Positions 7,072 through 18,186 are shown, counted from the first letter of the stretch. The stretch is DNA of 64,000 nt from Janthinobacterium sp. ROICE36 (GCF_002869965.1 NZ_PEBS01000024.1:1-64000), one strand, 5' to 3'. The notes: generated by a model from the sequence alone, not told the origin. Program-made: numbers and translations.

Positions 7072-10000
7072 CCCCGTCATCTTCGATGGAGCGCAACTGG
7101 CTCCGACCCTGGTGCAGCTGGGTTTAGCGATCGGCATCCTGCGCCCGGCCCCAGGCGGCGGCAACAGCTACGAACTTAACGCCGCCTGGTTTCAGAATCC
7201 GCTGACCGAGACGGGGGGTAACCTGTCCAGCAACGGCGCGCATATCGCGTCGCTGTTTTCCGCCTTGCTGGGCGAAGTCTCGGCCAGCGCGCTGGGCATG
7301 CCGGCGCAGGACCTGGGGGCGATGGGCGTCTGGTATCCGATTCCCAACCCCAGCAGCCTGAAGGCCACCGGCTTTTATCTGGTGAACTATCCGCAGGACG
7401 CGGCGCTGCCGGACGGCGACCAGATCTTCGGCATCGGCATCCTGCACCAGTGGGCGTTCACGGCCGATGGCGTGGCGGCCGGCGTCAGCGCGATAGACGT
7501 GCGGGTCTGGGGCTTGCTGCCGGTGTTGAAGATAGGCGCGGGCGGCATGTCGCTGGTGCTGGGCCAGGCCAATTATCCGCTGAACATGGGTGTGGAATTC
7601 GCCGGCGCCGATAAGGCCAGCATCATCGACACTAACGGCTTTTCCTTCAACGGCGTCAAGTTCAGCGCGCTGCTGGACGTGCTGGGCAGTCCCACGGTCG
7701 ACCTGTCGGTGGTGATCCTGCAGTTGCAGCTGCCCACGGAAACCACGCCGTCCGACCGCAACCTGAGCCAGATCGCGCAAATCACGCCGCAGGAATGGTT
7801 GTCCACGGTGGCCACGCTGTTTGTCTCCGCGCTGGAGCAGGTGCTGGGCCAGGACAGCCGCGCCAGCAATCTGCTGCCCATCTTTGGCCTGTCGCCCATC
7901 GTGCCGAATTCGGTGGTGCGCCTGCCGCTGCTGGGCTGGGACCAGCTGCTGACCCAGGCGCGCGCAGGCGCGCCGCTCTACACGCCGTTCGTCAACTGGT
8001 TCAACAGCCTGCTGGCGCAGGACGATGCCTTCCCCGCGTGGATGGGCGCGATCGCCGCCTTGCTGGGCATCGGCTCGCCCGACGTCAGCGGCAGCGGCAC
8101 GGCGGCCGCCCCCTACCTGAGCCCGATATTTGACGACCCCGGCTACGGCAAGCTGTCCTTTTCGATGGTCACCCAGGTCGACGAGGCGGGGGTGCGCTAT
8201 TTGCTGCCGGGCTTGAATTTCAGCGGCGTGGGCATACGGCTGGGCAGCGCGCCGGCACAGATTCTGATGCAGGCCCAACTCGACCTGGCCCAGTTTTCGC
8301 TCGCCACGAGCGGGCAGGTCGGCGTCAGCACCCGCTTCCTGAACCTGAACATGGGCATCGCGCTGACCAATACCACCGCCGGCCAACCGCTGTTTGAAGG
8401 CCTCGTCGGCACGGCGCAATACGTGTTCGGCAGCGTCAGCGCCGGCGTCGCCGTATTCCAGAGCCCGACCCTGGCGCTGAAAGTCGTGCCGGCATTCCAG
8501 CTGACGGGCGTGAGCACGCCGACCGGGACCTACGCCACGATAGACTTGACGCAGCCGGGGCAGTTGGTCGACCAGCTGCTCGATGAATTGTACCAACTGG
8601 TGGACGCCGCGTTTGCCGCCGTGTTCGGGCTCAACGACGGCGCCTCCTACGGCCATCAGGCCGCCATCTTGCTGGGCGTGATAGCGCCGGACGTCGTCGC
8701 GCCGCTACAGTGGCCGGCGTCGCTGCCGCCGCCGTTCAGCGCCGGCCAGCTGGTGGCCACCTTCCAGAATCCGGTGGTGGCGCTAGCCAACTACTACCAC
8801 GCGCTGGTGCAGCAAGCGAACCTGATCGGCGTACAGCTGCCGATCTACTACCTGCTGCAAGCGGCGGCGGCCCTGTTCGACAGCGCCGCCGGCGGTGGTG
8901 CCAGCGTGGCGGGCACCGGCACGGCGACCGATCCCTGGCTGTTCAGCCTGACCAAGGGCAGCCTGCCGGCGTCGCTGCTGGCCTATGTCGACGGCGACGA
9001 CGGCGCCGCGAAGAATCTGACGCTGGGCTTGCAGCTGGCGCCGGACGTCAGCTTTGGCGATGCGGTCGAACTCGATATCACGATCAAGGTCTATGCCTTG
9101 AGCCTGCAATTGCCGGCCAGCGCGGGCGACACCGCGGTGCAGGCCTGCATCTTCCCCGGCATCGCCGTGGACCTGGGCCTGCCGCAGGATTTCACCACGC
9201 CGACCGTGGCCGGCGCCGCGGTGGCGATCGCAGGCGCCAGCTTCAGCGGCTATTGGTCGCCGAACGCCAGCTGGAACTGGAATATGACGGTGGGCCAGCC
9301 GGCCGTGATCGTCGACGGCACCCGCTTGCCGGTGGGCGAGTCCATGGTGTTCAGCGACAGCGATGCGCTGGCCCAGTTGGTCAGCAAGCAGGCCGCGACG
9401 TTCGCGCCCATCGTGCAGGCGCTGGCCGGGGTGGCGGTCTACCGCACGGGCAACCGGCCCGGCCTGGCGCTGAACGCGGTGCTGGGCCTGCTGCCCAACC
9501 TGGCGGCCTTCGTCCCGGCCGGCATGGACTGGCCCGCCAATATGCCGGTGCTGAAGCTGAACGGCTTTGCCGATCCGCTGGGCGACCTGCAGCGTCAATT
9601 GACGGCCTTGCTGGCGGACGCCGAGTATGCCCAGGCCGCGCTGGCCTTGCTGGGCTGGTCGGTGACCGGCGACGGCGCCGTGCCGGCGGTGAGCGGGCAG
9701 GGCGTGGCGGACGCGCCATGGGCGGTGCCGCTGGCGCTGCCGGGCGGCTTCGACCTGGCGGTGTGGACGGAAGGCGCCGGCGCCACGCTGGGCCTGGGGC
9801 TGCAGCGCAGCTTCGGCTGCAGCACGCCGGCGATCGCCGCGCAAACCCTGCTGCTGTTGCGCTGCGTGGACATCCCGCTGGTCGGGGCGACGCAGGCGGC
9901 GACGCTGCCGAGCTTCAGGCTGAGGACGCTGCTGATGCCGGCCAAGCCCTTGCCCATCATCATAGCCGGCGTGAATTCCGGCAGCCTGCTGTCGCTGCAG

Positions 10001-13000
10001 CTGGGATTGGAGGTGAGCGTGCTCAACGGCGCCCTGGTCCTGCAACCGCAGGTGCAGCTGATGATCGACGCGGGCGCCGGTCCGCAGAGCTACGATCTGC
10101 AGCAGTTGCAAACCCAAAGCAGCCAATGGATAGCCTCGTTCTACGCCATGCTGAACTTCGGCGTGGACCAGCTATTGACGCCGCTGCTGGCCAACAGCGC
10201 CATCAACAACGCCTACCAGGTACTGGCCATGATGAACCTGGTCATGCCGGTCGACGGCAACCAGCGCAGCGCGGCCGTGGACACGGCCGGCTGGACCGCG
10301 ATGCTGGCCGCGCCGCTGGACTTCTTCCGCGACCGGGGCATCGCTCTGTTTGCCGACAACGCTACCCGCGCGCAAGCGGTGGCGCTGCTGCAGGCGGTCA
10401 CGGGCATCACCCTGCCGACGGTGCCGCTGGCCTTGCTGCAAATCCTGAATGCGCTGGGCCTGGTCAAGGATCAGGCCCAGGGTTTCGCGCCGTGCGTGTA
10501 CGACTGGGTGGACGTGCTGGCCCATCCGGCGACGCAGTTGCAAGACCGCTTCGGCGCGCTGATCGGCGACCCGGACAAGCTGGCCACGCTGGTCGACCAG
10601 CTCAGCCTGCAAATTGATCCCGTCGTGCTGGGCCCGCTGCAACTGACGGTCTCGCAGGGCGCCGTGTTCCGCCTCAGCCTGGTCAAACCCGTCATGCTGG
10701 GCGAACTGCTGCAAATCAATGGCGACCTCAGCGCGGATTTGCGAAGCCGCCAGCTCGCCGCCAACGCTTCGCTGTACTCGGCCGCCGTGCAGCTCGATGT
10801 GCGCGCCGGCTTGACGGTGGCCGTCACCGATACGGCGCGGGCCGCGCTGAAGGTGGGCCTGTGCTGGGGCGATGGCAGCCAGCCGATCCCGCAGGCGCTG
10901 AGCTTATACCCCTTCGATGCCCAGGTGTTCCTCCACCAGGTCACCGTGCTGGCGCCGTCGTTTGCGCTGGCGACCTTCCTGACGCAGGTGGTCGATGCGC
11001 GGCTGCTGAACCAATACCAACTGGCGCGCACCGCCATGAGCGCGCTGGGCCTGGCCTTCGAAGATCCGGGCAGCAAGCGGTGGTACACCAAATCGCCGCT
11101 GGGCCTGTTTGACGACCCGCTGGCCTGGTTGCTGGGCGACGCCGTGCTGGGCGCCAACGGCCACCTGAACATCGCCACGCTGGGACGCGTGCTGGCCACC
11201 GTCACAGCCCCCAGCACGGCGGCAAATGGCGTGGGCGTCATGCCGATCACCAATGGCATCAGGATCTTCGGCCTGCCGTACAGCCAGCAAATCGACCTGG
11301 TCGCCAATGTCGACGCGCAAACCTTCAGCATCACTCCCGGCTTGCCGGCCAAAACCAGCCTGCCGCTGGCCGACGGCGTCGCGCTGCAAGCGTTTTCTTT
11401 CTCGCTGTCGTTGGGCACGAACTTCCAGCCGGGGCTGTCCGGCGCGCTCGCGCTGAGCGGCAAGATCGGCGCGGACACCACCTTGCTGCTCAACGCCGGC
11501 TACGACCACGGCTTCCTGCTGTCGGCGGGGCAGGTCGAAAGCGGCCAGACCTTCCAAGTCCTGCCTTTCCCCGGCTGGCAAACGCTGGTGCTGAAAGCCG
11601 TGAAGCAGACGGCGCAAGCCCTGCTGAACAGCTTGACCGGCGTCTTGCTGGACCAGCTGGCGAAGGCCGGCGCCGAGGAATTCGTGTACAACCTGCGCAG
11701 CGCCGGCACCGCCTTGCAAGTGCCACAACTGGTGGCGGACTTGATCGCCAAGACCGACCAGGGTGCGGACGCGGTCGGCGCGGCCGCGCTGGCGTGGCTG
11801 ACGGGCCGGCTGTCGGTGGCGAACGCGCCGGCCAGCGTGGGCGCCGCCGTGACCTTGTTGTCGCCGTATTTCATTGGTATCGCCGCGGTCGCCGGCCTGT
11901 TGAAATACCAGCCCTCCGCCACGCTGCCGGTGACGCTGGTGACGGGGCTGCAAACGCTGTCGGGCGTGCTGCAGGTGGGCTTGTGGGTGGAACTGAACCT
12001 GCCGGCCGGCGACAGCATCGTGCTGGCCATCGCGCCGACCGGCGTGGGCATCCCGGTCCATGACGACGGCACGCCGGTCTCCGGCTTTACGCCGCAGCTG
12101 AACTTCCAGTTGTCGGTCCTGGCGCCGCTGCAGGACGATTGCGGGCCGAAGCTGGCGATGCGCTTCTCGGTGGCCGATGCGCGCTTCATCCTCGGCTTCG
12201 ACCCGGCCGGCGGCCCGGCGACGGACAGCGCGTACTACCGCGAGTTGCTGCCGACTTTCTTCAACGAACCGGACGCGTCGAAGTGGGGCGCGGCGATATT
12301 ATCGTGGCTGGAATCGATTTTGCTCAATATCGTGCCGCGCTACGTCTCCATCCTCGTGTTGAACCAGGCGTCGGTGAAACAGTGGCTGGACGCGCCGCTG
12401 TTCCCCAACAATGCTGGGCCGTCGGCATCCCAGGTGCTGCTAGCCTCGCAGCTGGTGATACAGCAAAAGTCATTGTACATGCTGAACAGCTTCAGCGCGC
12501 TGGCCAGCCTGACGCTGGAGCAGTTTATCGCCGGTTTCTTCCGCGCGCTGCTGGCCAAGGAATTCCAGCTGATCAGCATCGGCAAGTCCGGCGGCATCTG
12601 GCTGGGGCCGCGCGACGGCATGGCCGATTATTTCGGCATCCGCGTGATGGTGCCGGACATGGAACTGGCGGCCGTTCCGTACGTTACCTTCCAGCTGGGC
12701 GACGAAGCCACCGACTGGATCAAGAACGCCGGTGGCGACGCCTCGCTGAAGGGCGGCGTGTCGCTGTACGTGCCGATTTCCACCAGCGCGCCCGATTTCA
12801 GCAAGCTGCTGCTGGAACTGGTGAACATCGGCCTGGATTTCCACGGCAAGGACAACCAGAACCTGGTGCAACTGAGCCGCTTCTCGATGAAGGCGGTGCA
12901 GCCGCGCGGCCTGATCACCTTCGATTTCGACCAGTCGTCGCCGGTGCAATCGTTCGGCGGCGGCGTGACGCTGTCGGAGATCGCGATCTCGCTGGCGCCG

Positions 13001-16000
13001 AACGCCGCCGTGTCGGGCGGCAAGGTCAATCCGGTCGCGCAGAATCTGCTGGGCTCGGGCAGCGCCAGTTCGCCGCAAAGCGACAACGCCGCCACCAATC
13101 CCGGCTTCTCCGTGCAGGCCGCGTACGTGAAGGATCTGTACGTGGACCTTTTCAGCGCCGACGGCAGCAGCGAAACCCAGATGTGGTTCGACGTCCAGCG
13201 CAGCTTCGGCCCGCTGTATGCGAACAAGATCGGCGTGGGCTGGGATCAGCGCGATTACCTGCTGGGCGTGCTGTTCGACGGCAGCGTCACGATGGCCGGG
13301 CTGTACATCGGCCTCGACACCTTGTCGATCGGCATGCCGGTCAAGACGCCGCTCGACTACAGCGCCTACACGCTGGACCTGGCCGGCATCGACGTCAGCT
13401 TCAGCGGCGGCTCGGTCGAGATTGCCGGCGGCTTCCTGAAACTCGACAATCCCTTGCAATACAACGGCAGCGCCACCGTTAAGATGGCCAAGTTCGGCCT
13501 GATGGCGGTCGGCTCCTACGCGCTGGTGCCGGTCGATCCGCAACAGCCGGACGGCGAAAAGGCCGCCTCGCTGTTCATCTTCGCCAACCTGAATATCCCG
13601 CTGGGGCCCGATCCGGCGTTCTTTATCAACGGCATCGCGGCGGGCTTCGCCTACAACCGCAATCTGAAAATTCCCGAGCCCAGCGGCATCAACCAATTCC
13701 CGCTGGTGCTGGGCGCGGTCGACAGCAGCCAGTTCGGCGGCGATGATCCGAACAACGCGCTGCGGGTCTTGTCCGACGTGGTGTTCCCGGAAATCGGCCA
13801 GTACTGGGTGGCGGGCGGCATTTCATTCTCGACCTATCAATTGCTCAATTCGTTTGCGCTGCTGATCGTGCGTTTCGGCCGCGAGTTCGCCATCGACCTG
13901 ATCGGCATCAGTTCCGCCTCCTTCCCGCCGAACGCCAAGCCGCAGAACGCGCTGGCCTATGTGGAACTGGCGCTGCTGGTGTCCTTCCACCCCTCCGAGG
14001 GCGTGATTTCAGCGCGGGCGCAACTGACGCCGAATTCCTTCGTGCTGTCCAAGGATTGCAAGCTGACCGGGGGCTTTGCCGCGACGGTCTGGTACAACGG
14101 CGAGCACGCCGGCGATTTCGTCATCACGCTGGGCGGCTACAACCCCGCGTTCAGCGTGCCGGACTACTATCCCGTCGTGCCCCGGCTTGGCTTCAACTGG
14201 CCCATGGACATCGGCATCGGCTCGATGAGCATCAACGGCGGCGCGTATTTCGCGCTGACGCCGTCGGCGATCATGGCGGGCGGCTATCTGAACGTGCTGT
14301 TTGAGACGGGCCCGTTGCGCGCCTGGTTCAATGCCGGCGTGGACTTCCTGATCCAGTGGCAACCCTTCTATTTCCTGATGAACGGGCACGTCTCGGTGGG
14401 CGCCGGCTTCGAAACGGAAATCGCCGGCGTCAAGCTGTCGCTGACGGCGCAAATCGGCGCCCGCCTGATCCTCTGGGGACCGCCGATCGCCGGCGAAGTC
14501 TCGGTCGACTGGTATGTGATTTCGTTCACGATACCGTTCGGCGATACCGGCCAGGTCAAGCCGGGCACGCAGCCGCTGGCGTGGGACGCCTTCCAGCAAA
14601 GCTTTTTGCCGCCGGTGGACAGCGACCACAGCACGTCGCCCGCCAGCCTGGAAAAACGCGCCCATCCGCAATTGCTGATGCTGGCCGCCGCCGCGCCCAC
14701 GCCGCAGGCGCCGCTCAGCCAGGCGTATGCCGTATTGAAAATGCAGGCCGGCCAGGGCTTGATCGAAGATTATCCCGGCCTGGGCTGGATCATCCAGACC
14801 CCGTTCGCACTGAATTTGACGACGGTGATCCCCGCCACGACCTTGCAATTCACCGGCAGCGCGCAGAGCTTCAGCGGTCCGGCCATCGGCATCGCGCCGA
14901 TGGCGCAGCCATCCGTCACCAGCGCGCTGGTGGTGACCTTGCTGGGCTGGGATACGCAAACGCAAAAATGGACGGCGGTCAACCTGGACCAGCGGCAAAT
15001 CCAGCTGGGCGTCACGCAAACGGGCGCGCCGGAAGCGCTGTGGTCGAAATCCGCGTTCGATCCCAACGGCGTACCAGCGGCGAAAACCATCCCCGGCAGC
15101 CTGCTGGGCGCGGCTTTGCTGGGCTCCCAGGTCTTGCTCTACGCGCCGGTCGGGCCGATAGCCTTGCTGACGTTGAAAAACGTGACCCTGGGGCCGTTGC
15201 CGCTGCCCTTCGCATGGACGCCGCAATACCCGGCGCAAGCCCCCGGCAGCCAGGCCGGGCGGGCGCAAGTCATTGCCGCGACCATCATGGACCCGGTGAC
15301 GGTCGTGCCTTTGCGGGGCGCCATCTACGCCGCCTTGCGCGCCTTAGGCCAGCCGGCCATGGACACGCCGAATTTGTCCGTGTTGCAAAACAATGTGACG
15401 AATTTCTACCAATCCCCGCCCAGCCTGGCGCCCCTGGGCATGGACTTGCTGCCGCCGGGCAGCAGTCCGGCGGCGGCGACCGTGATCCCGGCGCCCGTCA
15501 AGGCGCTGCGCGCGGCGGCCGGCGCGCCCGTTACCGACAGCCGTATCATCGGCACCAGCCGCAGCTACCGCTCCAACACCGCCGGGCGGAGCCTGGGCAA
15601 GGCCGCGACGGCGCTGCCCGTGCTGCGCCAGCGCAGCCGCGGTACCTGGGTGAATGGGGCGGCGATGGCCGCCACGGCCAAGGCCGCGCCGCAGGGAAGG
15701 GGACCGGGCGCCACGCCAGCCGCGCCCCCGCAAGCCGGCGCCCCGGCGGTCGACCTGCGCCTGACGCCGGGCAGCACCGGCATCATCCGCCTGGGCAGCG
15801 AGGCGCCACGGCGCCTGACGATCAGCGGCGCGCTGCCGGTGCGCGTCTGCGCCTTCAACGCATACGAGGAACCGCTGCAGCAGCGCATCGCCGATCCGGA
15901 CGCGGCCGAGCACCTGCTGCCGGAACTGACGCAGGAAGTGGTCGCCATCACGCGGCACCCCGGTGAGGCGCAGGTGGCGGGCTGGTACCACGACAGCCAG

Positions 16001-16567
16001 TGGACGCGCTTGAATCATTACTACTTCCAGGGCGATGGCTGCTTGGTGCGGCCGCAGGCGGCGCCGGTAGTGCCGCGGAAACTGAATTCGCCGGTGAGGC
16101 CTCCCAAACGCGGCCTGTTCGACAGCAGCACGGTGCTGGCCGGCAACCGGGTGGCGACGGCCGGCGGCGGCCTGGCGCCCGGCTGGATGGAAACCTTATT
16201 CTTCGACAAGGTCGCCACCATCGCCGTGCTGGCGACGGGCGCGGCGCCGGCCCGCGTGCAATGGTGCTGGACCGACGATCTGGCGCTGCCGGCCTACGGG
16301 GCCGACGCCCAGCCGCTGACGGTGCTCAATCTGGGCGGCATGCAAGCGTATCTGTATGCGGTGCCGCCAGGCGCCGACGCGCGGCGGGACTTGACGGTGC
16401 TGGTGCAGCCGGCCCCGCAGACGCAGCTGCAGGGCGTGCTGGGCTTTGCCGGCGACGTGGGCGCCGAACACGATCTGGCCGGCCTGATGCAATGCAACGC
16501 CGCGCCGCCGGCCGACGCCATGGCGGAGAGGGCGGCGCCGCCGGTTTGCCGAATTCAGGTCGCGTGA
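7052..16567 (+). CDS. Giant 3171-residue beta-rich protein with DUF6603-like C-terminal region
   Basis: This uninterrupted 9.5-kb gene starts at GTG 7052 as the only in-frame start; an in-frame stop lies at 7025-7027, and no good ribosome site precedes the GTG (see the short frame at 6976). No signal peptide. The N-terminal 1000 residues contain a motif G-x-G-[TV]-A-x-x-P-[WY] about every 270 residues (near 346, 622 and 883), so they appear to be internal repeats. The region near residues 2370-2500 (RLGFNWPMDIGIGSMSINGG, FALTPSAIMAGGYL, FYFLMNGHVSVGAGF) matches my recollection of DUF6603 proteins, a family of very large proteins without assigned function. The last 600 residues are Ala/Pro-rich with strand segments. 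It is probably the scaffold of the system. Confidence 0.8.
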   Translation: MRLILDSPVIFDGAQLAPTLVQLGLAIGILRPAPGGGNSYELNAAWFQNPLTETGGNLSSNGAHIASLFSALLGEVSASALGMPAQDLGAMGVWYPIPNPSSLKATGFYLVNYPQDAALPDGDQIFGIGILHQWAFTADGVAAGVSAIDVRVWGLLPVLKIGAGGMSLVLGQANYPLNMGVEFAGADKASIIDTNGFSFNGVKFSALLDVLGSPTVDLSVVILQLQLPTETTPSDRNLSQIAQITPQEWLSTVATLFVSALEQVLGQDSRASNLLPIFGLSPIVPNSVVRLPLLGWDQLLTQARAGAPLYTPFVNWFNSLLAQDDAFPAWMGAIAALLGIGSPDVSGSGTAAAPYLSPIFDDPGYGKLSFSMVTQVDEAGVRYLLPGLNFSGVGIRLGSAPAQILMQAQLDLAQFSLATSGQVGVSTRFLNLNMGIALTNTTAGQPLFEGLVGTAQYVFGSVSAGVAVFQSPTLALKVVPAFQLTGVSTPTGTYATIDLTQPGQLVDQLLDELYQLVDAAFAAVFGLNDGASYGHQAAILLGVIAPDVVAPLQWPASLPPPFSAGQLVATFQNPVVALANYYHALVQQANLIGVQLPIYYLLQAAAALFDSAAGGGASVAGTGTATDPWLFSLTKGSLPASLLAYVDGDDGAAKNLTLGLQLAPDVSFGDAVELDITIKVYALSLQLPASAGDTAVQACIFPGIAVDLGLPQDFTTPTVAGAAVAIAGASFSGYWSPNASWNWNMTVGQPAVIVDGTRLPVGESMVFSDSDALAQLVSKQAATFAPIVQALAGVAVYRTGNRPGLALNAVLGLLPNLAAFVPAGMDWPANMPVLKLNGFADPLGDLQRQLTALLADAEYAQAALALLGWSVTGDGAVPAVSGQGVADAPWAVPLALPGGFDLAVWTEGAGATLGLGLQRSFGCSTPAIAAQTLLLLRCVDIPLVGATQAATLPSFRLRTLLMPAKPLPIIIAGVNSGSLLSLQLGLEVSVLNGALVLQPQVQLMIDAGAGPQSYDLQQLQTQSSQWIASFYAMLNFGVDQLLTPLLANSAINNAYQVLAMMNLVMPVDGNQRSAAVDTAGWTAMLAAPLDFFRDRGIALFADNATRAQAVALLQAVTGITLPTVPLALLQILNALGLVKDQAQGFAPCVYDWVDVLAHPATQLQDRFGALIGDPDKLATLVDQLSLQIDPVVLGPLQLTVSQGAVFRLSLVKPVMLGELLQINGDLSADLRSRQLAANASLYSAAVQLDVRAGLTVAVTDTARAALKVGLCWGDGSQPIPQALSLYPFDAQVFLHQVTVLAPSFALATFLTQVVDARLLNQYQLARTAMSALGLAFEDPGSKRWYTKSPLGLFDDPLAWLLGDAVLGANGHLNIATLGRVLATVTAPSTAANGVGVMPITNGIRIFGLPYSQQIDLVANVDAQTFSITPGLPAKTSLPLADGVALQAFSFSLSLGTNFQPGLSGALALSGKIGADTTLLLNAGYDHGFLLSAGQVESGQTFQVLPFPGWQTLVLKAVKQTAQALLNSLTGVLLDQLAKAGAEEFVYNLRSAGTALQVPQLVADLIAKTDQGADAVGAAALAWLTGRLSVANAPASVGAAVTLLSPYFIGIAAVAGLLKYQPSATLPVTLVTGLQTLSGVLQVGLWVELNLPAGDSIVLAIAPTGVGIPVHDDGTPVSGFTPQLNFQLSVLAPLQDDCGPKLAMRFSVADARFILGFDPAGGPATDSAYYRELLPTFFNEPDASKWGAAILSWLESILLNIVPRYVSILVLNQASVKQWLDAPLFPNNAGPSASQVLLASQLVIQQKSLYMLNSFSALASLTLEQFIAGFFRALLAKEFQLISIGKSGGIWLGPRDGMADYFGIRVMVPDMELAAVPYVTFQLGDEATDWIKNAGGDASLKGGVSLYVPISTSAPDFSKLLLELVNIGLDFHGKDNQNLVQLSRFSMKAVQPRGLITFDFDQSSPVQSFGGGVTLSEIAISLAPNAAVSGGKVNPVAQNLLGSGSASSPQSDNAATNPGFSVQAAYVKDLYVDLFSADGSSETQMWFDVQRSFGPLYANKIGVGWDQRDYLLGVLFDGSVTMAGLYIGLDTLSIGMPVKTPLDYSAYTLDLAGIDVSFSGGSVEIAGGFLKLDNPLQYNGSATVKMAKFGLMAVGSYALVPVDPQQPDGEKAASLFIFANLNIPLGPDPAFFINGIAAGFAYNRNLKIPEPSGINQFPLVLGAVDSSQFGGDDPNNALRVLSDVVFPEIGQYWVAGGISFSTYQLLNSFALLIVRFGREFAIDLIGISSASFPPNAKPQNALAYVELALLVSFHPSEGVISARAQLTPNSFVLSKDCKLTGGFAATVWYNGEHAGDFVITLGGYNPAFSVPDYYPVVPRLGFNWPMDIGIGSMSINGGAYFALTPSAIMAGGYLNVLFETGPLRAWFNAGVDFLIQWQPFYFLMNGHVSVGAGFETEIAGVKLSLTAQIGARLILWGPPIAGEVSVDWYVISFTIPFGDTGQVKPGTQPLAWDAFQQSFLPPVDSDHSTSPASLEKRAHPQLLMLAAAAPTPQAPLSQAYAVLKMQAGQGLIEDYPGLGWIIQTPFALNLTTVIPATTLQFTGSAQSFSGPAIGIAPMAQPSVTSALVVTLLGWDTQTQKWTAVNLDQRQIQLGVTQTGAPEALWSKSAFDPNGVPAAKTIPGSLLGAALLGSQVLLYAPVGPIALLTLKNVTLGPLPLPFAWTPQYPAQAPGSQAGRAQVIAATIMDPVTVVPLRGAIYAALRALGQPAMDTPNLSVLQNNVTNFYQSPPSLAPLGMDLLPPGSSPAAATVIPAPVKALRAAAGAPVTDSRIIGTSRSYRSNTAGRSLGKAATALPVLRQRSRGTWVNGAAMAATAKAAPQGRGPGATPAAPPQAGAPAVDLRLTPGSTGIIRLGSEAPRRLTISGALPVRVCAFNAYEEPLQQRIADPDAAEHLLPELTQEVVAITRHPGEAQVAGWYHDSQWTRLNHYYFQGDGCLVRPQAAPVVPRKLNSPVRPPKRGLFDSSTVLAGNRVATAGGGLAPGWMETLFFDKVATIAVLATGAAPARVQWCWTDDLALPAYGADAQPLTVLNLGGMQAYLYAVPPGADARRDLTVLVQPAPQTQLQGVLGFAGDVGAEHDLAGLMQCNAAPPADAMAERAAPPVCRIQVA

Positions 16568-16654
16568 GCCGGCGCGGGGAGCGGTAAAGCAACAACAGCG
16601 GGCCGTATTGTTGGTGCGGCATACACATCGCAGTCGCAGTCAAAAGGATGATTC

Positions 16655-18160
16655 ATGAGCAATCTCGCTATCGCCGACGAAGACAGCCCCCTGGCGCCGG
16701 GCCAAATGCGCCTGTATTGCGCCGCCGAGCCGCCCTTGCAGGCGGGCGGTTACTGGCTGCAGGCGCTGCAGACGGTGGATGGCCTGAAATCCCAGCCGGC
16801 CGATAACAGTTTCGGCGTCGAAAATCCCTTTGTCGTGACGGGGCCGCGCTTCCGGTTGCCGCCGCAGGATTTGCAATGCGTCTACCCGCCGGCCAATATG
16901 GTAGGCCAATACGAGGAAGTGCTGGCCCATGTGGTGCTGCGCACGCGCACACTGCCGTGGGTGCGCAGCATCGACGGCAACACGGCCGATGCCGGCGACG
17001 ACACCGGCACGATCCCGCCGTGGCTGGCGCTGTTGATGATGTATCCGGACGAGCTGAACGGCGCCACGCCGAAAACCATCAGCGTCGCCCAGCTGATCAA
17101 TCCCGGCGATCCGGCCATCCTGGCGCCGACGCTGGTCAATGCGGACCGGTTGACTGCCGACGAACTGGCCTCGCAGCTGCTGGCGATCGACCTGGACCTG
17201 GCCGTCTTCCGGACGATTTCGCCAACCCTGGCCGAGTTGCCGATGCTGGCCCATGTACGCGAAGTCAATACCGACCAAAAGGAAATCATGGGCATGGTCG
17301 ACGATGGCTGGTTCTCGGTGGTGGTGGGCAATCGCCTGCCCCAGGCCGGCAAGGAAAACAGCTGTTTCCTCGTCTCGCTGGAAGGCCACCAGGACCATTT
17401 GCACGGCGGCGGCGCGATTGCGCCGCAATACACGACGATACGCCTGGTCAGCCTGGCCAGCTGGAAGTTCACAGCGGCCGCCGCGCGCGGCAGTTTTCTC
17501 GACTATATGCAAAACCTGTGCGGCAGGGGCGGCGTCGACTTGCTGCAGCCGACGCACGCGCCGTTTCCCGGCACGCTGAGCGCCGCCGAGGCCCTGGCCA
17601 GGGAAGCGCTGGAAATCGGCTATCTGCCCCTGCAAAACGTCACCCGCGGCGGCGAGGTCACCACCTCATGGTATCGCGGGCCGCTGACGCCGGTGCCGAC
17701 TGCGCCCGACCCGCTGGGCCCGTATTTTTACAGCGACCGGGCGATACGCTACGACCAGACCAACGGCATCTTCAACATGGCGTTTGCCAGCGCCTGGCAA
17801 ATCGGCCAGTTGCTGGCGCTGTCGGACGCGGCCTTTGCGAGCGCGCTGTTTGAATGGCGCATCCGTTCCTACCAGGCGATCCAGGGCACGGTGGCGTCCA
17901 GCCATCTGCAAGCCTTTGTCCATGAATGGAATTTGCAGACCGGCCAGGCGGGGGGCGCGGCCGTGCTGGCTCCGGCCCTGCTGCAACTATTCAGCCGCGC
18001 TACGCAGCCGGCGGCGGCCCCCGCGTACATCACCGCCCACCATTTGCGCGACACGGACAGCCTGCCCGGCATGGTGCCCGGCTTGAATGAAAGGATACAG
18101 GCGGGCGAAGACCCCTTGTACCTGTTGCGGCAGCACTTGCGGCAGGCGGCCAAGGTTTAA
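16655..18160 (+). CDS. Hypothetical protein of 501 residues, giant-protein partner
   Basis: It starts at ATG 16655 after AAAGGATGATTC. No signal peptide or membrane segment is seen. Recognisable stretches are VVTGPRFRLPPQDLQCVYPP with HVVLRTRTLPW (about residues 60-105) and ENSCFLVSLEGHQDHL (about 239-255). I have an impression of similar sequences beside other very large DUF6603-type genes, but cannot verify it. No catalytic motif stands out; the HQDHLHGGG stretch is His-rich and might bind metal. The 87-bp gap from the giant gene and the 26-bp gap to the next gene suggest one transcript. Confidence 0.75.
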   Translation: MSNLAIADEDSPLAPGQMRLYCAAEPPLQAGGYWLQALQTVDGLKSQPADNSFGVENPFVVTGPRFRLPPQDLQCVYPPANMVGQYEEVLAHVVLRTRTLPWVRSIDGNTADAGDDTGTIPPWLALLMMYPDELNGATPKTISVAQLINPGDPAILAPTLVNADRLTADELASQLLAIDLDLAVFRTISPTLAELPMLAHVREVNTDQKEIMGMVDDGWFSVVVGNRLPQAGKENSCFLVSLEGHQDHLHGGGAIAPQYTTIRLVSLASWKFTAAAARGSFLDYMQNLCGRGGVDLLQPTHAPFPGTLSAAEALAREALEIGYLPLQNVTRGGEVTTSWYRGPLTPVPTAPDPLGPYFYSDRAIRYDQTNGIFNMAFASAWQIGQLLALSDAAFASALFEWRIRSYQAIQGTVASSHLQAFVHEWNLQTGQAGGAAVLAPALLQLFSRATQPAAAPAYITAHHLRDTDSLPGMVPGLNERIQAGEDPLYLLRQHLRQAAKV

Positions 18161-18186
18161 TCATTCCAACAACCCAGGAGAACATC

